Shown piece by piece: positions 8,308 to 14,663 of a stretch of DNA of 18,648 bases. A program made the position numbers and the translations under genes. Position 1 is the stretch's first letter; each line of letters opens with the position of its first letter. The notes beneath the pieces are model-generated. The model did no database searches. It saw only the letters and a list, made by a program, of their open reading frames with translations, and was not told where the DNA came from. Source of the stretch: an uncultured Verrucomicrobiota bacterium (GTDB lineage Bacteria; Verrucomicrobiota; Kiritimatiellia; RFP12; UBA1067); contig CALYRV010000025.1 of assembly GCA_945483525.1 (NCBI GenBank), positions 1 to 18,648 on the forward strand, read 5' to 3'.

Positions 8308-9111
8308 TTACATCTCCGCCATCGCCCATTTGAGGTCTGCGATGCAGTTCTTAGCCTCTTGAACAATGAGCGGATTTTCACTCTCCTTGAGCGGCGCCGC
8401 CGCCTCAATCAGAGCCTCGATCTTCTTCTTACTCACCTTGACCGTCTTGCCGCCCTTCTTGGTATTCGGATCGAAATCCTTCACTCGGCGGGCGATCTCC
8501 TCAAGTTTGGAGACCTTCTTCACCTCCTCGTCCGCATCCAATTTCTTGAATGCCGCGGCATAATACTGAGCATCGGAGGGAAGCGCCTTCTGCATATCCT
8601 TGATATGAAGATACGCCTTGCCGGGCAACACCTCCAATTCGTAGTCGATAAGCTTACGGTACTGCCCGACGGTTGACGGCACCGCACCCCAAGTAAGCGC
8701 ACTGATCACCGCTTCAAAGGCACGATTTAGGTCCTTTGTCTTAATCGCCATCTTGCCGCCCTGATGAATCACATAGATAAGCCCGTTTTGCGCCTCAAAA
8801 GTCTGAGACTCAAAAGTAGCTCCCGCATAAACAGAAAACGATATGTCGGCAGACTTGATATTCTCCTTTGCAGCCGCCACATCGCCACCACAATGAGATC
8901 CGAGCATCACAAACGGCTTACTCTTGTAACTCAGCCAGAAGTCCTCCAGCCGCTCCAGATCGGCCTTGTTTTTGGAATAATCGCGGCAATCCACAAGAAA
9001 AACCTTGCCCTGAAGATAACCAGGGGACGCGGGACGGCCGCCAAGATGGTTCTCGGGCGTGACCCCACCCCAGACAATCCCAGCTGCCAGCATAATCGTT
9101 ATACCGAACAT
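8308..9111 (-). CDS. Exported thioredoxin-like protein without CXXC (paralogue 1)
   Basis: The 267-residue protein has a short hydrophobic N-terminus (about 1-14), then GGVTPENHLGG and GKVFLVDCRDYSKNKADLER, matching its downstream paralogue. The predicted thioredoxin-like segment (about 35-150) has no CXXC. C42 and C74 are isolated. The C-terminal half is helical and charged, with KKGGKTVKVSKKK near 220. Its ATG follows an extended -10 element by 9 bases, and an in-frame stop lies at 9127-9129, so no longer start exists. The signal sequence therefore lacks the usual basic n-region, which makes export less certain. It is the first gene of the set with paralogue 2, the acyl-CoA ligase and ktrA. 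Confidence 0.7.
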   Translation of the reverse strand: MFGITIMLAAGIVWGGVTPENHLGGRPASPGYLQGKVFLVDCRDYSKNKADLERLEDFWLSYKSKPFVMLGSHCGGDVAAAKENIKSADISFSVYAGATFESQTFEAQNGLIYVIHQGGKMAIKTKDLNRAFEAVISALTWGAVPSTVGQYRKLIDYELEVLPGKAYLHIKDMQKALPSDAQYYAAAFKKLDADEEVKKVSKLEEIARRVKDFDPNTKKGGKTVKVSKKKIEALIEAAAPLKESENPLIVQEAKNCIADLKWAMAEM

Positions 9112-9120
9112 ATTAACTGA

Positions 9121-9129
9121 ATTATATCA
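9121..9129 (-). promoter_or_regulatory. Extended -10 promoter, minus arm of a divergent pair
   Basis: On the minus strand this reads TGATATAAT, a perfect extended -10, ending 9 bases before the ATG at 9111. No -35 match and no Shine-Dalgarno are seen, so the transcript would be leaderless or nearly so. Confidence 0.65.
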
Positions 9130-9145
9130 CAATCGGACGAGGTTG

Positions 9146-9154
9146 TGGTATAAT
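9146..9154 (+). promoter_or_regulatory. Extended -10 promoter, plus arm of a divergent pair
   Basis: TGGTATAAT is a perfect extended -10 that ends 7 bases before the ATG at 9162. The expected start of transcription (about 9161) falls on the start codon. No -35 or Shine-Dalgarno is visible. The opposite arm is only 16 bases away. Confidence 0.65.
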
Positions 9155-9161
9155 AAGACCC

Positions 9162-9644
9162 ATGAAAATAACGGGAACGATAGTCATCTCCGCATTCTTA
9201 TCGTTGTCCTGCGCCGCATCCACCAACGCCACCAAGAAGGCGGCGTCCCCGTTAATTCCCACCAACGAATGGACCATGATTCGACAGGTCGCCAGCAACT
9301 ATCAGTTGAGCGACGACGCCACCTGGCTGCTGGCGGCGATCAGAAGGCATGAGAACGGACGCCCCGGACTCGAATTCGGAATCGGCGGTCCGATGAATTC
9401 CGGGCATCCCGCACATCGTTATCAAGATGGTGTAAAAAGCTTCTATATCCAGGCCATGTGGGCTGCCGGGACCATCCGTAAACACTACACCGGCGACATT
9501 CACAAATTCGCAAAGCGATACAATCCCAACCACGCCAAGAAATGGAAATCCGGAATCATATCGCTGATCACTCGGCTAAAGAACGAAAACCAGCAAAAGC
9601 TTCCCGGCGCCAAGCCCGCGAAAAAGACCATCTCCTTCCCCTGA
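9162..9644 (+). CDS. Exported lysozyme-like (transglycosylase-fold) protein
   Basis: The 160-residue product has an N-terminal signal (MKITGTIVISAFLSLSCAAS). Cys17 could be lipidated, but the lipobox is poor, so SPase I cleavage is equally possible. The region 37-140 looks like a small lysozyme/SLT fold: AAIRRHENGRPGLEFG, with E64 as the likely catalytic acid and E71 nearby. AMWAAGTIRKHYTGD and FAKRYNPNHAKKWKSGI follow, close to the pattern in small muramidase-like domains that cut or bind peptidoglycan. A basic tail ends the protein. It is transcribed from the divergent extended -10 with essentially no leader. The hydrolase at 9675 follows by 30 bases. Substrate assignment is inference. Confidence 0.7.
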   Translation: MKITGTIVISAFLSLSCAASTNATKKAASPLIPTNEWTMIRQVASNYQLSDDATWLLAAIRRHENGRPGLEFGIGGPMNSGHPAHRYQDGVKSFYIQAMWAAGTIRKHYTGDIHKFAKRYNPNHAKKWKSGIISLITRLKNENQQKLPGAKPAKKTISFP

Positions 9645-9674
9645 TCACCACCCCGCGTCCATCCACATTCTCTT

Positions 9675-10337
9675 ATGCAACGTCACACCATTCAGGTCGG
9701 ATCCTTTGAAGTCAACTGCTCAATCCTCGAAAACGATGGCAAAGCGCTTATCATCGATCCCGGACAAGAACCCGATCGCATAATCGCAACGCTGGAAAAC
9801 AAAGGCTGGGTCCCCGAGGCAATTCTCCTCACCCACGGACACTTCGACCACATCAACGGCATCCCCGGTCTCCTCAAGCGCTTTCCTGACCTCCCAGTCT
9901 TCGTTTCTCCCGAAGACGCCAAGGTGATGTCCAACCCAATGAACACATTTCCTCCGGAGTACCTCCCCGTCACCATCCCCACGAAGAACTTGAGAACCGA
10001 CCTCCACAACTCTTCACTTCTCACTATTCACTTTTCACTCATCCCGACCCCCGGACACACTCCCGGCGGCGTCTGCTACCTCTTCCAAAACCCTGCACCC
10101 TGCACCCTGCACTCTGCACTCCGCTCTTCCCCACACCCAACCCCCATCCTCTTCTCCGGCGACACCCTCTTCGCGGGCTCCGTCGGTCGCACCGATCTCC
10201 CCGGCGGCGACATGGCGACCCTGATGCGCTCCCTTGATTCCCTGCGCACACTCCCCGAAGACACGGTGGTCATTCCGGGACACGGAATGACCACCACGAT
10301 TGGACGCGAACTCGCCTCCAACCCCTTCCTGCAGTAA
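9675..10337 (+). CDS. Metallo-beta-lactamase-fold hydrolase, glyoxalase II-like
   Basis: The 220-residue cytosolic hydrolase has the full MBL metal set: THGHFDH (H54, H56, D58, H59), PGHTPGG with H128, SGDTLFAGSVGRTD with D163, and PGHG with H203, followed by the common tail TTIGRELASNPFL. The family includes hydroxyacylglutathione hydrolase-like thioesterases; the natural thioester is unknown. Two heptamer arrays lie inside the gene. Array C encodes residues 113-122 just before the PGHT strand. Array D encodes 140-149 between the CYLF strand and ILFSGD, where relatives have a tight turn. Both keep the frame and leave all metal ligands intact. No Shine-Dalgarno is seen; translation may be coupled to the lysozyme-like gene. 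Confidence 0.88.
   Translation: MQRHTIQVGSFEVNCSILENDGKALIIDPGQEPDRIIATLENKGWVPEAILLTHGHFDHINGIPGLLKRFPDLPVFVSPEDAKVMSNPMNTFPPEYLPVTIPTKNLRTDLHNSSLLTIHFSLIPTPGHTPGGVCYLFQNPAPCTLHSALRSSPHPTPILFSGDTLFAGSVGRTDLPGGDMATLMRSLDSLRTLPEDTVVIPGHGMTTTIGRELASNPFLQ
10012..10039 (+). repeat. Heptamer array C (four units) in the MBL-fold gene
   Basis: The units CTTCACT, TCTCACT, ATTCACT and TTTCACT are, on the other strand, AGTGAAG, AGTGAGA, AGTGAAT and AGTGAAA. The array is read in frame as part of SSLLTIHFSL. It is the same class as arrays A and E. Confidence 0.7.
10093..10120 (+). repeat. Heptamer array D (four units) in the MBL-fold gene
   Basis: CTGCACC twice and CTGCACT twice make a nearly perfect array (unit RGTGCAG on the minus strand), only 53 bases after array C. 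It is read in frame as PAPCTLHSAL, extending a surface turn between two core strands. Confidence 0.75.
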
Positions 10338-10342
10338 TTTTC

Positions 10343-11512
10343 TCAGATACCCTTGAAGGCGTATTTGAGGCCGATTTCAAGGCCGCGGAGTTCGGCAAGT
10401 CCGATAATGCGGCCGCCGTATGAATAACCGCAGTAGCACTTGCGACCCTTGTCGATCTCCATGAAGCGTCCGTGATCGGGACGCACCACGATGCCAGCCT
10501 TACGGCGCTTCTCCTCCTTAAGGAATTCAAGCATCAACGACGGCAGATCGGTATTGCCCACGAGATGACACTGCGACTCGTGGAAGATTCCCTTCCCGGT
10601 ATACTCAAGATTGCGGAAGTGACAGAAATAAACGCGCTCGCCGAACTCCTTGAAGATCTTCACCGCATCGTTCTTCGGATCGCCGCCGAGGGAGCCCGTG
10701 CAGAGCGTAAGGCCGACGTGCTTCGACGGACACTTCCTGTACATCTCGCGGATGTCCTTCGCGTTCGAGAGAATGCGTGGAAGCCCGAAGATCGGATGCG
10801 GCGGATCGTCTGGATGAATGCACATGTCGACGCCGTACTTGTCGAGCACCGGACTGATTTCGTTCAGGAACCAGTACATGTTCTCGCGGAGCTTCTTATC
10901 ATCAATCCCCGCATAGGTCTTGAGCTCCTTCAGGAACTGCGACGGAGTGAGATCATCGACCGTTCCGGGAAGTCCCGTAAGAATCGACTTCTGCACCCGC
11001 ATCCGCTCCTTCGGCGAATACTTCTTCCAGAGCGCTTTCGCTTTTCTCCTCGTGTCCGCGTCGTAGTCATTCTCAGCCCCCGGACGCTTCAGCGCGAACA
11101 TATCAAACGCCGCAACCTCGTACTCGTTGTACTCGAGACACGTAGAGCCGTCCGGCAAGGCGTACTCAAGATTCGAACGCGTCCAGTCGAGGATCGGCAT
11201 GAAGTTATAACAGACTGTCTTGATCCCGCACTTCGCGAGGTTGATCAGCGTCTGCTTGTAGTTCGCGACGTACTTGAGATAGTCGCCCGTATGCTTCTTG
11301 ATGTCCTCGTGAATCGGCACCGATTCGACAACAGACCAAGTCATACCCGCGTCTTTAATCTTCTTCTGCCGCGCCTTGATCTCCGCAACCGGCCACACTT
11401 CGCCGGGCTTGCGTTCGTAAAGCGCCGCGACAATATCAGTCACACCAGCCTGACGAATCTCCTTCAACGTGATCGCGTCGCGATCACCGTACCAGCGCCA
11501 TCCCTGCTTCAT
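10343..11512 (-). CDS. uxuA: Mannonate dehydratase
   Basis: UxuA dehydrates D-mannonate to 2-keto-3-deoxygluconate in hexuronate catabolism. The 389-residue length and sequence fit the family from the N-terminus (MKQGWRWYG) to the end. The metal site of the TIM barrel is complete: H233 in CIHPDDPP, C271 in LCTGSLGG, H298 in CHFRN and D346 in RPDHGR. The start ATG overlaps the TGA of the preceding lipoprotein gene as ATGA, with AAGGGG upstream, so the two are translationally coupled. It is the last gene of the carbohydrate operon and ends 5 bases from the convergent MBL-fold gene. UxuB (fructuronate reductase), KdgK and KdgA are not in the window. Confidence 0.96.
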   Translation of the reverse strand: MKQGWRWYGDRDAITLKEIRQAGVTDIVAALYERKPGEVWPVAEIKARQKKIKDAGMTWSVVESVPIHEDIKKHTGDYLKYVANYKQTLINLAKCGIKTVCYNFMPILDWTRSNLEYALPDGSTCLEYNEYEVAAFDMFALKRPGAENDYDADTRRKAKALWKKYSPKERMRVQKSILTGLPGTVDDLTPSQFLKELKTYAGIDDKKLRENMYWFLNEISPVLDKYGVDMCIHPDDPPHPIFGLPRILSNAKDIREMYRKCPSKHVGLTLCTGSLGGDPKNDAVKIFKEFGERVYFCHFRNLEYTGKGIFHESQCHLVGNTDLPSLMLEFLKEEKRRKAGIVVRPDHGRFMEIDKGRKCYCGYSYGGRIIGLAELRGLEIGLKYAFKGI

Positions 11513-12096
11513 CTGTTTATCCCCTTCATTTCGGACGCCACCATCTTGGCGAAGTCACTTACGGCCTTGGATCCGGATTTGTTTCCGATCGCCAGCACGC
11601 GGTCAGCCTGCGCACTCTTCCCGCACCAGCGAAGCTGATCGAGGAAGAACATCTTACGATAATCGTCCGGCGCCTTCTCCGCCGCACCCAGGAGCGCACA
11701 CGTCCAGATCTCGCGGGCCGCCGGCGCCTTCTCCCACTTCTGACACATCACAATCTGCGACACGCCCGCGATCTTCGTCGCTACCATCGGATCGGTCTTG
11801 TACGCCTTCTTCACCTGCGATAGGAGACCATCCGCGTTCTTCGGCAGCATCACGTATTGCTGAAGCGCCTTGAAATCAGCCTCCTTCGTCAGCGCCTCAG
11901 CATTCTTGTTGTGCCACTCGACCGCCATCGGCAAATCCCTGTCCGAAGCCATACCCTTGCCATAATCGGCGAACGGGTTCGGATCGCCGGCCATCTCCGG
12001 CAGCTCTGGTTCGACAGACACCTGTGTGGTCGTGCACCCGCCGATAATCACCGCCAGCGCCACCGCCGCCAGCCCCTTGATAATCCTGCAATTCAT
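11509..12096 (-). CDS. Lipoprotein of unknown function in the uxuA operon
   Basis: The 195-residue product starts with a lipoprotein signal (MNCRIIKGLAAVALAVIIGG followed by the lipidated Cys21). The mature part has an acidic/proline segment and then a mostly helical body with two conserved-looking Trp-Cys pairs (REIWTCALLGA and DQLRWCGKSA) and a Lys-rich end. I do not recognise a family. GGAGG at 12104-12108, seven bases before the ATG at 12096, decides the start over an in-frame codon at 12120. Its stop overlaps the uxuA start by four bases. Heptamer array E and a hairpin separate it from the oxidoreductase gene. It could be a surface or periplasmic partner of the DUF1080 lipoprotein; this is inference from context only. 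Confidence 0.7.
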   Translation of the reverse strand: MNCRIIKGLAAVALAVIIGGCTTTQVSVEPELPEMAGDPNPFADYGKGMASDRDLPMAVEWHNKNAEALTKEADFKALQQYVMLPKNADGLLSQVKKAYKTDPMVATKIAGVSQIVMCQKWEKAPAAREIWTCALLGAAEKAPDDYRKMFFLDQLRWCGKSAQADRVLAIGNKSGSKAVSDFAKMVASEMKGINR

Positions 12097-12114
12097 AAAT
12101 CTACCTCCGTAATT

Positions 12115-12142
12115 CTTCACTCTTCACTTCTCACTCTTCACT
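12115..12142 (-). repeat. Heptamer array E (four units) between oxidoreductase and lipoprotein genes
   Basis: On the minus strand the units read AGTGAAG, AGTGAGA, AGTGAAG and AGTGAAG. The array fills the intercistronic gap in a transcribed position, directly after a 10-bp hairpin. Confidence 0.75.
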
Positions 12143-12168
12143 CGGAATTCAACCTTTGTTGAATTCCG
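12143..12168 (-). other. Perfect 10-bp hairpin at the end of the oxidoreductase gene
   Basis: CGGAATTCAA (12143-12152) and TTGAATTCCG (12159-12168) pair perfectly around a 6-base loop. The stop codon (12149-12151) lies within the stem. No T-run follows in the direction of transcription; array E follows instead. It is therefore more likely an mRNA-stabilising or differential-expression hairpin than a strong terminator. Confidence 0.6.
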
Positions 12169-13477
12169 TCGCCCAAGGCTCGCGCATGGACTGATAGAGG
12201 AAGCGGTCCGCAGCCGGATCGTTCTTCGCGCGAAGCGTGACAGGATCAAACTCAAAGCCCCGCCCGAGACGCTCGGCGACAATGCCGAGGTTAAACATGG
12301 TCGAGGAGCGGAAACCGTTGGACTCGTTGAGCGCGAAAGTTTTGCGTTCCTTGCAGCATTCGATGAAGTCGGTGTTCTGCTTCGCCGGTTTCGGGAGCTC
12401 TGCCAGCGTCTTCAGCACCTTCTCTTCCGACCACCAGCCGTTCGCATCCTTGATCCGGAGCGTCTTGCCGTCCGGCGCCTTCTTGTAAACGCAGAGTCCG
12501 TTCGATCCACGCAGCAGCGGCTCCTCCTTCAGCGACTCGTCCCCGTCAAGATCGACTGTCGTACCGTCATCATAGGTCAGTGTCAACCGGTCGAAGCGCC
12601 CGACCGCCTCAGGGTGCTGTTTCGGACCAATGTAATCAATCTTCACCGGCGACGTCTCATCCTTGCAGAGAAGATACTGCAGCGGATCAAGATAATGCTG
12701 CGCCATATCCCCGAGCCCGCCAGAATCGTAATCCCAATATCCGCGGAACGAGGTGCCGACACGATGATCCGAGTACGGACGCCACGGCGCGGGACCGAGC
12801 CACATCTCGTAATCGAAGCCCTTCGGAATCGGATCGACCTTCGTGTTGACGCGTCCAGACCAGCCAAACTTCCAGCTGAAACCCTGCCCAGCGCCAAACG
12901 TGCATTTGATCGGACCCTTACCAAGCATGCCCGCCTCCACGATCTGGCGGATCGGCTCAACCGTCGTCCCAAAGCCGTAAAACGTCCCCTGAAAGCGAAA
13001 CCAGGTGTTGAGGCGGAAGATCCGCTTCTTCGCCTTAATAACCTCCATCACGCGCTTGCCTTCCCCCACCGTGCGAGTCATCGGCTTCTCGCACCAAATG
13101 TCCTTGCCGGCGTTGGCGGCCATGACGGACTGCACTGCATGCCAGTGCGGCGGCGTGCAAATATGAACGATATCGACATCCTTGTCCGCCAACAACTCCA
13201 TGAAGTTCCTATACGCCTTGATCTTGCCCCAGCCCACCTTCTCGGCGCAGTCGAGTCCGGCGGCAACACGGTAGTCAAACGGATCGCAGAGTCCAATCAG
13301 CCGCGAGCCCCTGAACGGCAAATGATTGTCCGAATGCGCGATACAGCCGAAGCCGATCAGCGCGCGCGTAAGCTGATTGGAAGGCGCAGTAGCGCCCCAC
13401 AGCACCTTAGCCGGAATCAGATTGAACGCCCCGATTGCCGCCGCACCTTTAAGGAATTCTCTTCTGGTGTTTTTCAT
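12149..13477 (-). CDS. Tat-exported Gfo/Idh/MocA-family oxidoreductase
   Basis: The 442-residue protein begins with a twin-arginine signal (TRREFLKG in MKNTRREFLKGAAAIGAF), so it should be exported folded with its NAD(P) bound. The Rossmann domain follows, with IGFGCIAH (41-48), CTPPHWH (107-113) and the family Glu-Lys-Pro motif in WCEKPMTRT (E130-P132). The C-terminal domain carries GGLGDMAQHYLDP with D257, H261 and D264, the usual active-site pattern. Members oxidise or reduce a sugar hydroxyl, often at C3. It lies 36 bases after the DUF1080 gene in the same direction. AAAGGA lies 13 bases before the ATG, longer than ideal. A periplasmic sugar oxidation coupled to the DUF1080 protein is a reasonable inference. 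Confidence 0.9.
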   Translation of the reverse strand: MKNTRREFLKGAAAIGAFNLIPAKVLWGATAPSNQLTRALIGFGCIAHSDNHLPFRGSRLIGLCDPFDYRVAAGLDCAEKVGWGKIKAYRNFMELLADKDVDIVHICTPPHWHAVQSVMAANAGKDIWCEKPMTRTVGEGKRVMEVIKAKKRIFRLNTWFRFQGTFYGFGTTVEPIRQIVEAGMLGKGPIKCTFGAGQGFSWKFGWSGRVNTKVDPIPKGFDYEMWLGPAPWRPYSDHRVGTSFRGYWDYDSGGLGDMAQHYLDPLQYLLCKDETSPVKIDYIGPKQHPEAVGRFDRLTLTYDDGTTVDLDGDESLKEEPLLRGSNGLCVYKKAPDGKTLRIKDANGWWSEEKVLKTLAELPKPAKQNTDFIECCKERKTFALNESNGFRSSTMFNLGIVAERLGRGFEFDPVTLRAKNDPAADRFLYQSMREPWATEFNKG

Positions 13478-13513
13478 AAGATCAATTCAATCCTTTCTTC
13501 AACTTCGACTGTT

Positions 13514-14647
13514 TCACAACTCCTTGATGAAGATGTTTCGCCATTCAGTCGGATCTCCGTGACACTGCAGCTCGATCTGCTCGATCGGGAAGATCGGCTT
13601 CGAACGGTCCCAGTAATTCTCCAGCGTGACCTTGTCGACCACGAGCACACCGTTAAGCCAGACCGTCACTTTGTCGCCGCGCATAATCACATGGAAGCGG
13701 TTCCAGTCGCCGACGAGGTTGTCCGCGATCGCAAGCGCCTTCGACGGATTCTTCTGATTGTTATAGAGTCCACCGGATCCGATGTGCCACTGGTTGTGCG
13801 CATCCCAGATCTGCACCTGCGGGCTTCCGCGGAGATAGAAGCCGGAATCGCCGGTGATCGACATGATGCGCCAGTCGGCCCACATCTCGAAATCACCGTA
13901 GTCCTTCTTCGTCGCCAGCGAATACCCGCCCTTGAAACCGTCGAAGTAAAGCACTCCGTTGCGGATGTGCCAGTGCTCGTCGCGTCCCTTGTCCGCAATG
14001 ACCTGCATCCGCTCGCGCTCCTCCTTCGTCGCCGCCTGACGGACGAACGGGTTGTCAAATTTCCCCTCGGTCGTCACGCCCTTCCACATCGTCTTGAGCT
14101 GTTCAGGATTGCCGTTGTAATACGCGGTGAAGCCGGCGGGACACGGAAGGTGCTGACAGGGGCATCCCCCGAGCTTCGCACACTCGGGAAGCACCTTCGC
14201 ACGGATGTTGCGATACTGCTCTTTCCCCTGGAAGCCGATCCACTTCGTATTCGCGGAGACCTTGTCCGCCGTCGTCACGAGATAGCCGTTGACATAGACC
14301 TCGAGTTTGCCGTCAATGAGCTTCACCTCGGAGAAGTTCCACATTCCGTCCTTACGGACATAGCTGCCGTTGCCGGCGTAGTTCTTGTCCTTGCCCCAGA
14401 TCTGCTTGCCCGTGTTGTCCGCCAGCGCAGGCAGCACGCCTTCGCCGCCGAACGGAGCAGTGGTGAGGAACTCGTAGCGCAGCACGATATTCTCACCGGC
14501 AGCGATCTTCGCCCGCATCGCGGACTCGTCCGCCAGCGAAACGAAACCCTCGTCAATCGTCTCAGGATAGGGATCACCGAAAAAGGAACAACAACCGGAG
14601 AGCGCCAGGGCGCAACTCACGACCGAGAGGACATTACACATTTTCAT
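13514..14647 (-). CDS. DUF1080 (3-keto-disaccharide hydrolase-type) lipoprotein with two LamG-like halves
   Basis: The 377-residue protein has a lipoprotein signal (lipobox LSGC, Cys19). The C-terminal half, about 170-377, is a DUF1080/PF06439 domain: FTAYYNGN, WHIRNGVLYFDG, DFEMWADWRI, DSGFYLRG, WNRFHVIMRGDKVTVWLNG and WRNIFIKEL. The N-terminal half, about 50-153, seems to repeat the end of this jelly-roll fold (NFSEVKLIDGKLEVYVNG, YRNIRAKVLP). A linker with four Cys (156, 162, 164, 169) joins the halves. PF06439 is described as acting on 3-keto-glycosides, which suits the adjacent Gfo/Idh enzyme. The ATG at 14647 follows an extended -10 by 7 bases; ATG 14641 is an alternative. It leads the operon to uxuA. 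Confidence 0.85.
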   Translation of the reverse strand: MKMCNVLSVVSCALALSGCCSFFGDPYPETIDEGFVSLADESAMRAKIAAGENIVLRYEFLTTAPFGGEGVLPALADNTGKQIWGKDKNYAGNGSYVRKDGMWNFSEVKLIDGKLEVYVNGYLVTTADKVSANTKWIGFQGKEQYRNIRAKVLPECAKLGGCPCQHLPCPAGFTAYYNGNPEQLKTMWKGVTTEGKFDNPFVRQAATKEERERMQVIADKGRDEHWHIRNGVLYFDGFKGGYSLATKKDYGDFEMWADWRIMSITGDSGFYLRGSPQVQIWDAHNQWHIGSGGLYNNQKNPSKALAIADNLVGDWNRFHVIMRGDKVTVWLNGVLVVDKVTLENYWDRSKPIFPIEQIELQCHGDPTEWRNIFIKEL

Positions 14648-14654
14648 GTTGAAG

Positions 14655-14663
14655 ATTATATCA
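14655..14663 (-). promoter_or_regulatory. Extended -10 promoter of the carbohydrate operon
   Basis: On the minus strand this reads TGATATAAT, identical to the element at 9121-9129. It ends 7 bases before the ATG at 14647 and overlaps the stop codon of the helicase gene. No -35 or Shine-Dalgarno is seen. It would make the sugar operon independent of the helicase transcript and leaderless. Confidence 0.65.

Noticed and set aside
10012..10120. Repeat pair as a CRISPR-like array
   Set aside because: Units are only 7 bases, tandem without spacers, in coding sequence, and no cas gene is present.
10472..11638. A 388-codon open frame on the plus strand opposite uxuA
   Set aside because: The minus-strand frame has the full mannonate dehydratase metal site; the opposite frame is a biased-composition shadow.
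13478..13513. A possible sixth heptamer array in the gap between the DUF1080 and oxidoreductase genes
   Set aside because: TTCAAC/TTCGAC-like steps occur, but the 7-base register drifts and no two units match.
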